Shown here in pieces: positions 18,701 through 26,659 of a DNA stretch of 64,000 bases (positions within the stretch are counted from its first letter, which is position 1; the number at the start of each line of letters is the position of its first letter). The stretch spans positions 2,728,001 to 2,792,000 of the forward strand of contig NZ_JAFBCC010000001.1 of assembly GCF_016907495.1 (NCBI RefSeq), written 5' to 3'. The DNA is from Arthrobacter tumbae. Its GTDB lineage: Bacteria > Actinomycetota > Actinomycetes > Actinomycetales > Micrococcaceae. The notes under the pieces were generated by a model, which saw only the letters and a list, made by a program, of their open reading frames with translations, was not told the origin of the DNA and did not search any database. Made by a program: the position numbers and the translations under genes.

Positions 18701-21204
18701 GGTCAGAGTCGGTGCCGTCGAACGCGATCGAGCTGACCACCGTAGATCCGGACGCAGAGAAGGCACCGGTTCCCACCGGGCTGACTCTGGGCGAGGTCAA
18801 CAAGAACGATGTCACGCTCAACTGGACTGCCTCCGACGGCGCGCTGTTCTATCACGTCTTCCGTGCCGACCCGCAGGCTGATGGGTCCGTCGGAGAGATG
18901 AAGCTCGTCGGGCGTGCTGACGGAACCACGTTCAAGGACACCGGTGTGCTCACCACCGTCGAGTATGTGTATGCGGTGGCCGCAGTGAACGCGGGCGGTG
19001 TTTCGGCGCAGTCCGAGACCGTCACCTCGCCGGCCGCCACCACGCTCGTGCGGCAGGCCGAACGGCTTGACCGTTCGCCGGTGGCAGTAGCGTCTGATGA
19101 CGGGGTGTACCTCGGCTGGCGCATGCTGGGCCTGGATCCCGAGGAAATCGGGTTCCACGTCTACCGCGACGGGGACCGGATCACCACTGAACCGGTGACC
19201 TCGAGCACCAACCTGCTCGACGCCGACGGCGCTGCGGATTCCACGTACCGCATCAGCACCGTGGTGAACGGGACCGAGCGCTGGGCAACCGGCGACTTCA
19301 CGGTCTGGGATTCACAGGCCCTCGACATCCCGCTGGACAAGCCTGCCGACGGCGTCACGAAGGACGGCCAGCCGTACAGCTACCGTGCCAACGATGCCTC
19401 CATCGGCGACCTGGACGGGGACGGCCAGTACGAGATCGTGCTCAAGTGGGACCCGACCAATTCGCAGGACAACTCGAAGGGCGGCTACACGGGCAACGTC
19501 TATGTGGACGCGTATGAGCTGGACGGCACCCGCCTCTGGCGCATCGACCTCGGGAAGAACATCCGGGCCGGCGCACACTACACGCAGTTCCAGGTCTTCG
19601 ATCTGGACGGCAACGGCACCGCCGAAGTCACCATGAAGACCGCTGACGGAACCGTGGACGGAGCGGGCGCCGTTATCGGCGACGCCCGGGCCGACTACCG
19701 GAACTCCGGCGGATACGTCCTCACGGGTCCCGAGTTTGTGACGGTGTTCAACGGTGCCACGGGTGCGGCGGTCGACACGACCGACTACATCCCGGCACGC
19801 GGAGACGTCGGCGCCTGGGGCGACACCTACGGAAACCGGGTCGACCGGTTCCTCGCCGGAGTGGCCTACCTCGACGGCGAGAAGCCGAGCGTTGTATTCA
19901 GCCGCGGTTACTACACGCGGGCTGTGATCGCCGCCTACGACTTCGACGGCACCACGCTGACATCACGCTGGACCTTCGACTCGGACGAGTCAGGGGACCA
20001 GTACCGCGGACAGGGCAACCACCAGTTCTCGGTTGCCGATGTCGACGGTGACCAGAAGGACGAAATCATCTTCGGGTCGATGACCATCGACGACGACGGC
20101 ACCGCGCTCTACAACACCGGCCTCGGCCATGGTGACTCCCTGCACGTGTCGGACTTCGATCCGACCCGTGCTGGGCTCGAGGTGTTCGCGGCTCACGAGG
20201 ATATGGGCGCATCGGGCAACACGGGCGCAACCTTCCGTGATGCAGCCACCGGCGAAGTGATCTGGTCCATCCCGGCAACCCGGGACACAGGTAGGGCTGC
20301 CATGGGTGACATTGACCCGCGGCACCCCGGTGCAGAGGGTTGGGCGGTCGGCGGTGACGCGGCATGGAACTCCCCGGTTGGTCAGCTGCGCGCAAGCAAC
20401 GGCGACCTGATCGCGGAGCAGATCCCTGCGGCGAACTTCCTGACCTGGTGGGACGGTGACCTGCTTCGGGAGATCACGGACCACGAGTGGACGGAAGAAA
20501 CCCGCACTGGCGTGCCGACCATCTCGAAGTGGAACCCGGAAACCAGTTCGGAGGATGTTCTCTACCGTGCGGACGGCACACTGACGAACAACGACACCAA
20601 GGGCACACCGGCCCTTCAGGCTGACCTGTTCGGAGACTGGCGCGAGGAGATCGTCACGCGCACCGACGATTCAACCGCCCTGCGCATCGCCACCACGGTG
20701 AACGTGACAGAGCACAAGCTGCGCACCCTGCAGTCCGATCCGGTCTACCGCCTCGGGGTTGCCTGGCAGAACACCTCCTACAACCAGCCTCCGCATACCT
20801 CGTACTTCCTGGGTGAGGGTATGGAGCAGCCGAAGGCACCGAGCATCGCCTACACCGGCGAGGAACCGGCGCCGGGCGAACTCGTCAAGCCATCCGTTAC
20901 ACCGGACGCACCGGTGAAGGATGACCTGACGGACGGGAACCAGCTGGATCTCGGTCTGGCGAAGCAGAAGTTCCCGCGTGGCGCTTCGGACGTCACAGTC
21001 TCCAACCTGCCGGCAGGTGAGTGGGTGCATGTCTACCTCAGCGAAACCGCCCTGGGCTGGTTCCTGGTGAACGACGACGGCGCCATCACCCTCACGACGC
21101 CGGAAGACACCCGGCCGGGAGACAACCGTCTGGTGGTCCATACGGCTGATTCCGAGCTGCTGGGCTGGGACCGACTGAAAGTGGTGGGCCCACCGACCCG
21201 CTAA
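15724..21204 (+). CDS. Secreted two-enzyme protein: rhamnogalacturonan acetylesterase (CE12-like) plus rhamnogalacturonan lyase (PL11-like)
   Basis: A 1,826-residue exported enzyme attacking the rhamnogalacturonan-I backbone of pectin. A signal peptide (about 1-31, cleavage after ALA) is followed by a malectin-like beta-sandwich module (about 33-175), an FN3 domain, a second such module, an SGNH esterase (about 445-660: GDSTV with Ser454, GGRSAKNF, FGHND near 519, and DDTHF with Asp636/His639), FN3, a third module, two FN3 domains, a PL11 lyase domain (about 1113-1713, with repeated DLDGDGQYEI-type calcium-loop motifs) and a C-terminal beta domain (about 1725-1826). I start at ATG 15724, which has AAGGTG 7 nt upstream and gives a proper signal peptide. 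No LPXTG or TM anchor is seen, so it is probably released. Deacetylating and cleaving in one chain should be synergistic. Confidence 0.88.
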   Translation: MSPGFLRPHSARALIAGTAIVGLCTATTPALAAEEPLTRSFDFGTASSPVADGWTGVSEGTFYSAEAGFGVVPADGVQPISRNRASDPVDPLKNDFVLGTAWGFAVDIPNGAYDVRVLSGDQLAGTSTTTTNVSLEGAPAGTIKSRQAVSEQTFSTTVEDGQLTVDLTGEGAGAYVNGIVVTTADAAEEPAPEPEEPVSTLAAPQNVRMSHVTSEAATLRWNEVSGATGYVLSRAETVDGPYTKVAETAERVVHHTDAVDTTKVHYYKVQARGADGLSPSSVAGVSSLSTDAPALPETGVLSLDLGNGETAAGAVRIDETTAYSAENRAGFVDVSQVGATDRGGENAARSDFVTVGDTELVVDLPNGNYTVDLIAGDTEGATDIAITAEQMAKVQRTEKAAGEYLEMAFNIAVVDGQLNLDFAGAAANLNSLVITQQTPQEAGSQPTAWITGDSTVQTYTADYVPQAGWGQMIERYLSDDVAVENKAIGGRSAKNFISQGRLDEVLMNIKPGDYLFAQFGHNDNSYGVDDRWAAPEDYYEYLRTFVDGAKQRGATPVIVTPVSRRSYNEDTGEANVSFPGYVDAATRLATETGTPLVDLSASSRAYLTEIGPEAAKSVFLHVPAGVYANRPNGTVDDTHFQEYGAIQMARLVATDVAKLDIPLAAEVESAEPPAAVPAAPTGVVAGSVSNAGAQLTWNAVDGADIYKVFSKKADAGEDAYALVTTSTLPLAAVGGLEEGVSYDLRVVAVNGRGDSAPSDAVRITTKAPLFKFDVQLPGNPLMEGYTEASTASVYTDELGWGWISSEGMAGRDRGTNFDPAPNNLERDFLLPTPGHEFAIDVPNGSYAVKTYNGDWIGTSRSNVQIEGKDFGSSNAGRGSVSQKISQPVLVTDGQINLVMTGSSSRLNGIEVTPLLLAPTNLAADDVTIEGSDVAVSLSWTGTDDAAGYRVYRKSAAASEAEALGDVDGTSFVDTTADIGLEYTYTVVGLDPAGSESVPSNAIELTTVDPDAEKAPVPTGLTLGEVNKNDVTLNWTASDGALFYHVFRADPQADGSVGEMKLVGRADGTTFKDTGVLTTVEYVYAVAAVNAGGVSAQSETVTSPAATTLVRQAERLDRSPVAVASDDGVYLGWRMLGLDPEEIGFHVYRDGDRITTEPVTSSTNLLDADGAADSTYRISTVVNGTERWATGDFTVWDSQALDIPLDKPADGVTKDGQPYSYRANDASIGDLDGDGQYEIVLKWDPTNSQDNSKGGYTGNVYVDAYELDGTRLWRIDLGKNIRAGAHYTQFQVFDLDGNGTAEVTMKTADGTVDGAGAVIGDARADYRNSGGYVLTGPEFVTVFNGATGAAVDTTDYIPARGDVGAWGDTYGNRVDRFLAGVAYLDGEKPSVVFSRGYYTRAVIAAYDFDGTTLTSRWTFDSDESGDQYRGQGNHQFSVADVDGDQKDEIIFGSMTIDDDGTALYNTGLGHGDSLHVSDFDPTRAGLEVFAAHEDMGASGNTGATFRDAATGEVIWSIPATRDTGRAAMGDIDPRHPGAEGWAVGGDAAWNSPVGQLRASNGDLIAEQIPAANFLTWWDGDLLREITDHEWTEETRTGVPTISKWNPETSSEDVLYRADGTLTNNDTKGTPALQADLFGDWREEIVTRTDDSTALRIATTVNVTEHKLRTLQSDPVYRLGVAWQNTSYNQPPHTSYFLGEGMEQPKAPSIAYTGEEPAPGELVKPSVTPDAPVKDDLTDGNQLDLGLAKQKFPRGASDVTVSNLPAGEWVHVYLSETALGWFLVNDDGAITLTTPEDTRPGDNRLVVHTADSELLGWDRLKVVGPPTR

Positions 21205-21220
21205 CCAACCCACGTTGGTT
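21203..21220 (+). terminator. Hairpin at the end of the rhamnogalacturonan gene
   Basis: AACCAAC-CCAC-GTTGGTT starts inside the stop codon. The 7-bp stem is followed by TGGCAGC rather than a U-run, so termination is plausible but unproven. Confidence 0.4.
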
Positions 21221-21293
21221 TGGCAGCACACGCCCTGAATAGCCCGCTATAAGGGGTGTGTCCTGCCAACTCACGGGGTTTGGGCACATGAGA

Positions 21294-21333
21294 AGCGAGG
21301 GTCCCCATGGATGCATCCATGGGGACCCTCGCT
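21294..21333. repeat. Perfect 40-bp palindrome between convergent genes
   Basis: Two perfect 20-bp arms with no loop, centred on ATGCAT at 21313/21314; the left arm begins AGCGAGGGTCCCC. It lies between the 3' ends of the rhamnogalacturonan gene and fumC, where a bidirectional terminator is expected, but neither side has a real U-run. A related sequence occurs at 32466-32504 (see there). Confidence 0.8.
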
Positions 21334-21363
21334 CTGTGAGCTCGCTACTTTGTGCGCTCGCGC

Positions 21364-22791
21364 TTACTGCGGCGGGCGTGTCATCGAGAGCACGTCGAGC
21401 GCCTCATCCAGCTGCGCTTCCGTGAGTTCCCCGCGCTCCACATATCCGAGCGCGACGACGGCCTCCCGGACCGTGAGCCCCTCGGCGACAGCCTTCTTGG
21501 CAATTTTCGCGGCGTTCTCGTAGCCGATGTACTTGTTCAGCGGCGTCACGATCGACGGCGACGCCTCGGCAAGGAAGCGCGCACGCTCCTCATTGGCCGT
21601 GAGTCCGTCGATCATCTTGTCCGCCATCACCCGGCTGGTGTTGGCGAGCAGGCGGATGGACTCGAGCAGGTTGGCGGCCATCACCGGAATGCCGACATTG
21701 AGTTCGAATGCACCGTTGGTCGAGGACAGCGCAATGGTGGTGTCATTGCCGATGACCTGGGCGGCAACCATGATGGCGGCCTCGCAAATCACGGGATTGA
21801 CCTTGCCCGGCATAATCGAGGATCCCGGCTGCAGGTCGGGAATGGCGATCTCACCGAGACCGGTATTGGGACCGGAACCCATCCAGCGCAGGTCATTGTT
21901 GATCTTCATGAACGAGTACGCAATGTTCCGCAGCTGACCCGATGCCTCAACCAGTCCGTCGCGGTTCGCCTGCGCCTCGAAGTGGTTGCGTGCTTCGGTG
22001 AGCGGCAGCCCGGTGTCTCCAGCGAGCAGTTCGATCACGCGTGCGGAGAAGCCGGCGGGGGTATTGATGCCCGTTCCGACGGCGGTGCCTCCCAGGGGAA
22101 CCTCGGCAACACGGGGGAGGGACGCGTTGATGCGCTCGACGCCGTAGCGGACCTGGGCAGCGTAGCCTCCGAATTCCTGTCCGAGCGTGACGGGGGTGGC
22201 ATCCATGAGGTGCGTGCGGCCGGACTTCACGACGCCCTTGAACTCCTCTGCCTTTCGCTCAAGCGACTCCGCCAGGTATTCAAGTGCCGGGATCAGGTCA
22301 GTGATCAGCGCGGAGGTTGCGGCGACATGAACGGACGTCGGGAACACGTCATTGGAGGACTGCGACGCGTTGACGTGGTCATTGGGATGGACCACCTTGT
22401 CGCTGCCGCCCTCCTTCAGCGCACGTGTTGCGAGCTCGGCGAGAACCTCGTTGGTGTTCATGTTCGAGGAGGTTCCGGACCCGGTCTGGAACACGTCAAT
22501 GGGGAAGTCGCCGTCGTACTTTCCGGACGCAACCTGGTCTGCAGCGGCTTCGATGGCGCGTGCGAGCTCGTCGTCGAGCACTCCCAGCTCGGCATTGGCG
22601 GTGGCCGCCGCCTTCTTGATTCGTGCCAGCGCTTCGATGTGCGTCCGCTCCAGCGTCTTGCCGGAGATCGGAAAGTTTTCTACGGCACGCTGTGTCTGTG
22701 CTCGGTAGAGGGCGTTTGCGGGAACCCGAACCTCGCCCATGGTGTCGTGTTCGATGCGGTAGTCGACGTTGTCCTGGGAATCAATTGTCAT
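21364..22791 (-). CDS. fumC: Class II fumarate hydratase
   Basis: Iron-independent TCA-cycle enzyme converting fumarate to malate. The 475-residue protein begins with the family N-terminus ([20 protein letters not shown]) and contains [14 protein letters not shown], the catalytic-region [16 protein letters not shown] and the superfamily signature [12 protein letters not shown]. The ATG at 22791 was chosen over a GTG 33 bp upstream on the basis of family N-termini. M. tuberculosis fum (Rv1098c) lies beside glpX and Rv1100 just as here. Confidence 0.96.
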   Translation of the reverse strand: MTIDSQDNVDYRIEHDTMGEVRVPANALYRAQTQRAVENFPISGKTLERTHIEALARIKKAAATANAELGVLDDELARAIEAAADQVASGKYDGDFPIDVFQTGSGTSSNMNTNEVLAELATRALKEGGSDKVVHPNDHVNASQSSNDVFPTSVHVAATSALITDLIPALEYLAESLERKAEEFKGVVKSGRTHLMDATPVTLGQEFGGYAAQVRYGVERINASLPRVAEVPLGGTAVGTGINTPAGFSARVIELLAGDTGLPLTEARNHFEAQANRDGLVEASGQLRNIAYSFMKINNDLRWMGSGPNTGLGEIAIPDLQPGSSIMPGKVNPVICEAAIMVAAQVIGNDTTIALSSTNGAFELNVGIPVMAANLLESIRLLANTSRVMADKMIDGLTANEERARFLAEASPSIVTPLNKYIGYENAAKIAKKAVAEGLTVREAVVALGYVERGELTEAQLDEALDVLSMTRPPQ

Positions 22792-22827
22792 GCGCCAATT
22801 CTCGCCTGTGGCGCGGGGCGCCACAAA

Positions 22828-23451
22828 TCACAGACTGCCCAGTTGCGAAACGAGGTCGGCCTTGCCTTCATCCAGATGGTAGGTAACGCCGACGACGGCG
22901 GTGGACCCGTTTTCGACGGCGTCGGCGATGACGCGGGACGAGTCCACCAGCCGCTGTGCGGTCTGCCGGATGTGTTCCTCCACTGCGGCGTTGATGTCGG
23001 TGTCACCATTGCGGCGTGCGGTCAGCACGGAGGAGGTGATGCGTTCAACCAGGTCGCGGATGAAGCCCACAGGCATGGTTCCGGAGTCGATGGCGTTGGC
23101 AGTGGCCGTGACTGCACCACAGGAATCATGTCCGAGGATGACGATGAGCGGCACGTTGAGGACGCTCACGCTGTATTCAAGCGACCCGAGCACCGCGTCA
23201 TCAATCACTTGCCCGGCCGTACGGACGACGAAAATGTCGCCGAGTCCGACGTCGAAAATGATCTCGGCAGCCAGACGGGAATCCGAGCAGCCGAAAATGA
23301 CAGCGAAAGGATCCTGGGTATTCACCAGCGACGCGCGACGGGAGGCGTCCTGATTGGGGTGGGACGACGAGGAGGAAATGAACCGTGCATTTCCATCACT
23401 CAGTTTCTGCCAGGCTTCAGCGGGAGTCAGTTGCTCGTTCACGGATTTCAC
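22828..23451 (-). CDS. Beta-class carbonic anhydrase
   Basis: Zinc enzyme interconverting CO2 and bicarbonate. The 207-residue protein shows the beta-class ligand set: Cys55 with the Asp57/Arg59 dyad in CSDSR, and His108/Cys111 in GHDSCGAV. There is no signal peptide, so it is cytoplasmic. It is 36 bp upstream of fumC on the same strand and may be co-transcribed with it. In M. tuberculosis this position between fum and the DUF4245 gene has no carbonic anhydrase (from memory of that genome), so it looks like a local insertion. Confidence 0.93.
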   Translation of the reverse strand: MKSVNEQLTPAEAWQKLSDGNARFISSSSSHPNQDASRRASLVNTQDPFAVIFGCSDSRLAAEIIFDVGLGDIFVVRTAGQVIDDAVLGSLEYSVSVLNVPLIVILGHDSCGAVTATANAIDSGTMPVGFIRDLVERITSSVLTARRNGDTDINAAVEEHIRQTAQRLVDSSRVIADAVENGSTAVVGVTYHLDEGKADLVSQLGSL

Positions 23452-23502
23452 TCTACTGCTACTGCCCTTTTCAACGCCCGGTTGGTGACCGTACGTTGAG
23501 GG

Positions 23503-24090
23503 CTAGCCCAGATCGTTGAGCACGGCGCTGCCGAGGACATCGAACTGGGCGAGGTCCGCCGTCCCGTTCAGGATGAGCGTGAAGCCGCCCTGTTCGGTGG
23601 TGAGGAATGCATCGCCGGAGGTGCTGTCGAGCAGTTCCCAGGTAACGCCGTCGATCACGCGTTGTCCGGCGGGTTCTGCGCCTTCAAGGCGCTGCGACAG
23701 CCAGGTGGGGTTGGAGTTGTTGGTCTGTGTGACCTGAATGAACTCGCGTTCGGGTGTGAGATAACCCACTTCCCAGAAGGCAACGCCGTCTGATGCGGTT
23801 CCCGTCCAGCGTGCGTAGTTGGAGGTCCAGCCGTCCGGAAGAACAGCCGCGGCAGGCTCGTAACCGGCGGCGTCCTCCGCCTGGGAGGCGATGGTGGCGA
23901 CGTCGATGTCCCGCGTGTAGGTTTCGGCGGTGTGCGTGGGATTGAGCAGTACCACGAAGAGCACGAGCGCCAGGGTGACGGCAGTGGCGATGAACATGCC
24001 GATGGATGAGGCGTTGGCGCGCTTTGCCTGCTTGGCCGTGAGCACCGGGGTTGCCGGTGCCTCCTGCTGGTTCTCCTGGGTATTGCTCAC
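23503..24090 (-). CDS. DUF4245 membrane-anchored protein
   Basis: A 195-residue actinobacterial protein of unknown function. A short cytoplasmic N-terminus (TAKQAKRANAS) is followed by one TM helix (about 30-50, MFIATAVTLALVLFVVLLNP) and an extracytoplasmic domain with the family pattern LPDGWTSNYARW and DGVTWELLDS. The start GTG 24090 is the best fit to the family N-terminus, although its ribosome binding site is too close. It lies divergent from glpX, as Rv1100 does from Rv1099c. Confidence 0.8.
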   Translation of the reverse strand: MSNTQENQQEAPATPVLTAKQAKRANASSIGMFIATAVTLALVLFVVLLNPTHTAETYTRDIDVATIASQAEDAAGYEPAAAVLPDGWTSNYARWTGTASDGVAFWEVGYLTPEREFIQVTQTNNSNPTWLSQRLEGAEPAGQRVIDGVTWELLDSTSGDAFLTTEQGGFTLILNGTADLAQFDVLGSAVLNDLG

Positions 24091-24194
24091 CCCTCCATTG
24101 TCCCTCACGCCGCATGCGTCACGAAAAATGGCCGGAGAGCGGCGCCGCACTATGATTGCGGAAGAGGAACCGCTAATTCAACGATGAGGTAAAC

Positions 24195-25232
24195 GTGTCC
24201 GACACCGCAAAAAACGCGCAGTATTCCACCCTTTCACCCGCCCTCGCAGTGGGGGATGACGAGCCGGACCGCAACCTGGCCCTGGAGCTGGTGCGCGTCA
24301 CCGAAGCCGCAGCCATTGCCGGCGGGCACTGGGTAGGCTTCGGCGACAAGAACAAGGCCGACGGCGCCGCCGTTGACGCCATGCGTTCCCTCCTCTCAAC
24401 CGTCCACTTCAACGGCGTTGTGGTCATCGGCGAGGGCGAGAAAGACGAAGCGCCCATGCTCTACAACGGTGAGCATGTAGGGGATGGCAGCGGTCCCGAG
24501 TGCGACGTCGCGGTGGACCCGATCGACGGCACCCGCCTGACGGCGCTGGGCATCAACAACGCGCTCGCGGTTCTGGCTGTGGCCGAGCGCGGGACCATGT
24601 TCGACCCCTCGGCCGTCTTCTATATGGAGAAGCTGGTCACCGGTCCGGAAGCCGCGGACATGGTGGACCTCCGCCTTCCCGTGAAGCAGAACCTGCACCT
24701 GATCGCCAAGGCCAAGGGCAAGAAGGTCAACCAGATCAACGTCATGATCCTCGACCGCGACCGCCACCGCCCGCTTGTCCAGGAGATCCGCGACGCCGGT
24801 GCCCGCACCCGGTTCCTCATGGACGGCGACGTCGCAGGTGCCATCGCGGCCGCCCGTGAAGGCACCGACATCGATGCCCTGATGGGTATCGGTGGAACAC
24901 CGGAGGGCATCGTTGCTGCGTGTGCGATCAAGTCGCTGGGAGGCGTGATCCAGGGCCGGCTCTGGCCCACCAGCGACGAGGAGAAGCAGAAAGCGCTCGA
25001 CGCCGGCCATGACCTTGAGCGCGTCCTCTCCACCAATGACCTGGTCACCAGTGACAACTGCTACTTCGCTGCAACCGGCATCACCGACGGCGACCTGCTG
25101 CGGGGCGTCCGCTATTCCGGCGGCAAGGTGCTCACCCAGTCGATCGTGATGCGCTCGAAGTCGGGCACCATCCGTGTAGTTGACGGCGAGCACCAGGCCC
25201 ACAAGTGGGAGAGCTACGCGCGCTTGAGCTAG
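24195..25232 (+). CDS. glpX: Class II fructose-1,6-bisphosphatase
   Basis: Gluconeogenic enzyme making fructose-6-phosphate. The 345-residue GlpX-type protein has the metal-binding motifs GEGEKDEAPML (79-89) and DPIDGT (108-113) and the substrate motif MGIGGTPEG. It starts with GTG 24195 preceded by GAGGT. A TATGAT -10 box is visible at 24151-24156, about 40 bp upstream. In actinobacteria this is usually the main FBPase and essential on gluconeogenic carbon. Confidence 0.95.
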   Translation: MSDTAKNAQYSTLSPALAVGDDEPDRNLALELVRVTEAAAIAGGHWVGFGDKNKADGAAVDAMRSLLSTVHFNGVVVIGEGEKDEAPMLYNGEHVGDGSGPECDVAVDPIDGTRLTALGINNALAVLAVAERGTMFDPSAVFYMEKLVTGPEAADMVDLRLPVKQNLHLIAKAKGKKVNQINVMILDRDRHRPLVQEIRDAGARTRFLMDGDVAGAIAAAREGTDIDALMGIGGTPEGIVAACAIKSLGGVIQGRLWPTSDEEKQKALDAGHDLERVLSTNDLVTSDNCYFAATGITDGDLLRGVRYSGGKVLTQSIVMRSKSGTIRVVDGEHQAHKWESYARLS

Positions 25233-25274
25233 GTTTCGGTGACGCCCGTGCCGGCTGGCGCTCGCTGGCGCTAG

Positions 25275-25360
25275 CGATTCGGCCAGGCGATAGCGGTTAA
25301 TCCCTATCGCTTGGCCGCACTGCTATCGAATGGCAAGAACGCTATCGCCGCAGCCCCGCC
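25275..25360. repeat. Bidirectional 19-bp repeat array, upstream copy
   Basis: A 10-bp centre CGGTTAATCC (25294-25303) is flanked by outward-facing 19-bp units. On the right are CTATCGCTTGGCCGCACTG (25304-25322), CTATCGAATGGCAAGAACG (25323-25341) and a decayed third unit from 25342. On the left, read on the minus strand, is CTATCGCCTGGCCGAATCG (25293-25275). The shared pattern is CTATCNNNTGGCNRNANCG. A second array with the same design lies after the next gene. The rest of the 270-bp glpX-nuclease gap has a TATAAAGT-like AT patch near 25378 but no gene. Confidence 0.8.
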
Positions 25361-25502
25361 GTTCGGTCGCGGTCGACTATAAAGTACGACGGCGCCGGGC
25401 CGGCTTTGGCTCGTCGCCGGACTTGTTCGGTGCTTGCCAGTTATCCACAGGTGCCGCCTCTGTCGTGGCGCATCTCATGTCCCACCCGGCAGGGTAAGAG
25501 GT

Positions 25503-26459
25503 GTGAACCTTCCGGCAATCCAGAGCGCAGCAGACCGTCCCCTCGATGAGGAATGGCCGCGCCGGCTGGCCAGGGGCGCACGGCGCGGAAGCCTGGTCCG
25601 CATCCGCCAGGGCTGCTACGTCGATGCCATCAAGTGGAAAGCCTTGGACGCCAACCAGCAATACCGGTTGACCCTTCGGGCGGTGCTTCGGACGTCGAAC
25701 ACGCCACCGCTCTTCGCCGAGGAATCAGCGGCTTTCCTGTGGGGCCTGCCGCTGCCCGAAACACCGACGATGGTGGACACACTGGTGCCGCGGGGCTCCG
25801 GCAGGAGGACCGGCAACGGTGTCCGCCGTATCGTCCGGCCTGCTGTTGGTCCGTCCGTGCCGATTGGCAGCTTTATGGTTACCGGAAAGATTCAGACGGC
25901 GGTTGAGCTGGCCTTGCGTTACGACTTTCCCTGGGGCGTCGCAGTGATGGACAGGGCGCTGAATGCGGCGCGGCTTCCGGTCGAACGCCGCGCCGACCCA
26001 GTCAGCAAGCCGGAAGTCGCAGCGTACATAGAGACCCTGCCTACTGCCCGCGCCCGACGAAAAGCCACACGGGTGCTCGATTTTGCCGACGGACTCGGGA
26101 TGCTGCCCGGTGAGTCACTGAGCCGGGTCCACATGGCGGCCTGCGGTTTCGAGGCACCTGAACTGCAGTACGAGGTCTATGATTCCGAGGGCCATGCCGC
26201 AACCGTGGACTTCTATTGGAAGGCAGCCGGTATCGTCGGCGAGTACGACGGTCTTACCAAGTACCTCAAACCCGAGTATCTCCGAGGCCGAACTGCGTCT
26301 CAGGTGGTCATCGATGAGAAGATCCGGGAAGACCGCATTCGCAGCACAGGCCGGCACGTGGTGCGCTGGCTTTGGAAGACTGCGGTCTCCCCGGCGGCGT
26401 TGGAAAGGTGCCTGCGGGCGGCGGGCGTACCGCAAAACGCGACGCCGCTCGTCTTTTGA
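25503..26459 (+). CDS. AbiEi-like wHTH plus nuclease-fold (DUF559/Vsr-like) protein
   Basis: A 318-residue protein of a widespread but uncharacterised actinobacterial type. The N-terminus (about 15-90) resembles the AbiEi antitoxin winged helix (GSLVRIRQGCYVDA, then a region ending ESAAFLWGLPLP). The C-terminus looks like a PD-(D/E)XK/Vsr-type nuclease: VDFYW with Asp236, GEYDG with Glu247 and Asp249, and DEKIREDRIR with Glu272/Lys273. The start is GTG 25503 with AGGG 8 nt upstream. No partner AbiEii toxin is next to it, so it is probably not a classic toxin-antitoxin pair. It is bracketed by two 19-bp repeat arrays in the same design. Function in defence or in repeat maintenance is a guess. 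Confidence 0.72.
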   Translation: MNLPAIQSAADRPLDEEWPRRLARGARRGSLVRIRQGCYVDAIKWKALDANQQYRLTLRAVLRTSNTPPLFAEESAAFLWGLPLPETPTMVDTLVPRGSGRRTGNGVRRIVRPAVGPSVPIGSFMVTGKIQTAVELALRYDFPWGVAVMDRALNAARLPVERRADPVSKPEVAAYIETLPTARARRKATRVLDFADGLGMLPGESLSRVHMAACGFEAPELQYEVYDSEGHAATVDFYWKAAGIVGEYDGLTKYLKPEYLRGRTASQVVIDEKIREDRIRSTGRHVVRWLWKTAVSPAALERCLRAAGVPQNATPLVF

Positions 26460-26548
26460 TAGCAAACTTGCCATGCGAGAGGGGTTAGCCCCTACCCGAT
26501 GGCTGAAACGCTATCCCGTGGCGAGAGCGCTATCGCGAGTCAAGATCG
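26458..26548. repeat. Bidirectional 19-bp repeat array, downstream copy
   Basis: The 10-bp centre GGGTTAGCCC (26482-26491) is flanked by 19-bp units pointing outward. On the right are CTACCCGATGGCTGAAACG (26492-26510), CTATCCCGTGGCGAGAGCG (26511-26529) and CTATCGCGAGTCAAGATCG (26530-26548). On the left, on the minus strand, is CTCTCGCATGGCAAGTTTG (26481-26463), followed by CTATC running into the nuclease stop codon. The centre and period match the array upstream of the gene. Confidence 0.82.
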
Positions 26549-26560
26549 CTGGCCCCCCAA

Positions 26561-26649
26561 CGCTCGCTGCGCTCGCAGCCGAACCCTGCCGATAGCGCCT
26601 GCTGGCCTCCCACACCTCGCTGGCGCTCGCAGCGGAACCCTGCCGATAG
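26561..26649 (+). repeat. 54-bp-period direct repeat before femX
   Basis: Two copies of a roughly 35-bp element end in GAACCCTGCCGATAG, at 26561-26595 and 26615-26649, and differ at only a few positions. Each has a GC-rich palindromic head (GCTCGCTGCGCTCGCAGC type) and ends in CGATAG, the reverse of the CTATCG core of the neighbouring arrays. The second copy supplies the TAGGCT box used as the probable femX promoter. Confidence 0.7.
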
Positions 26650-26659
26650 GCTTGGCACC

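Noticed and set aside
15724..21204. Sortase-anchored surface protein
   Set aside because: No LPXTG, hydrophobic helix or basic tail exists at the C-terminus.
21352..23499. A 715-residue open frame on the plus strand over fumC and carbonic anhydrase
   Set aside because: It mirrors two well-supported minus-strand enzymes, has no recognisable domain, and such long antisense frames are expected in GC-rich DNA.
25275..26548. CRISPR array
   Set aside because: Units are 19 bp back to back without spacers, are arranged in both directions from a centre, and no cas gene is present.
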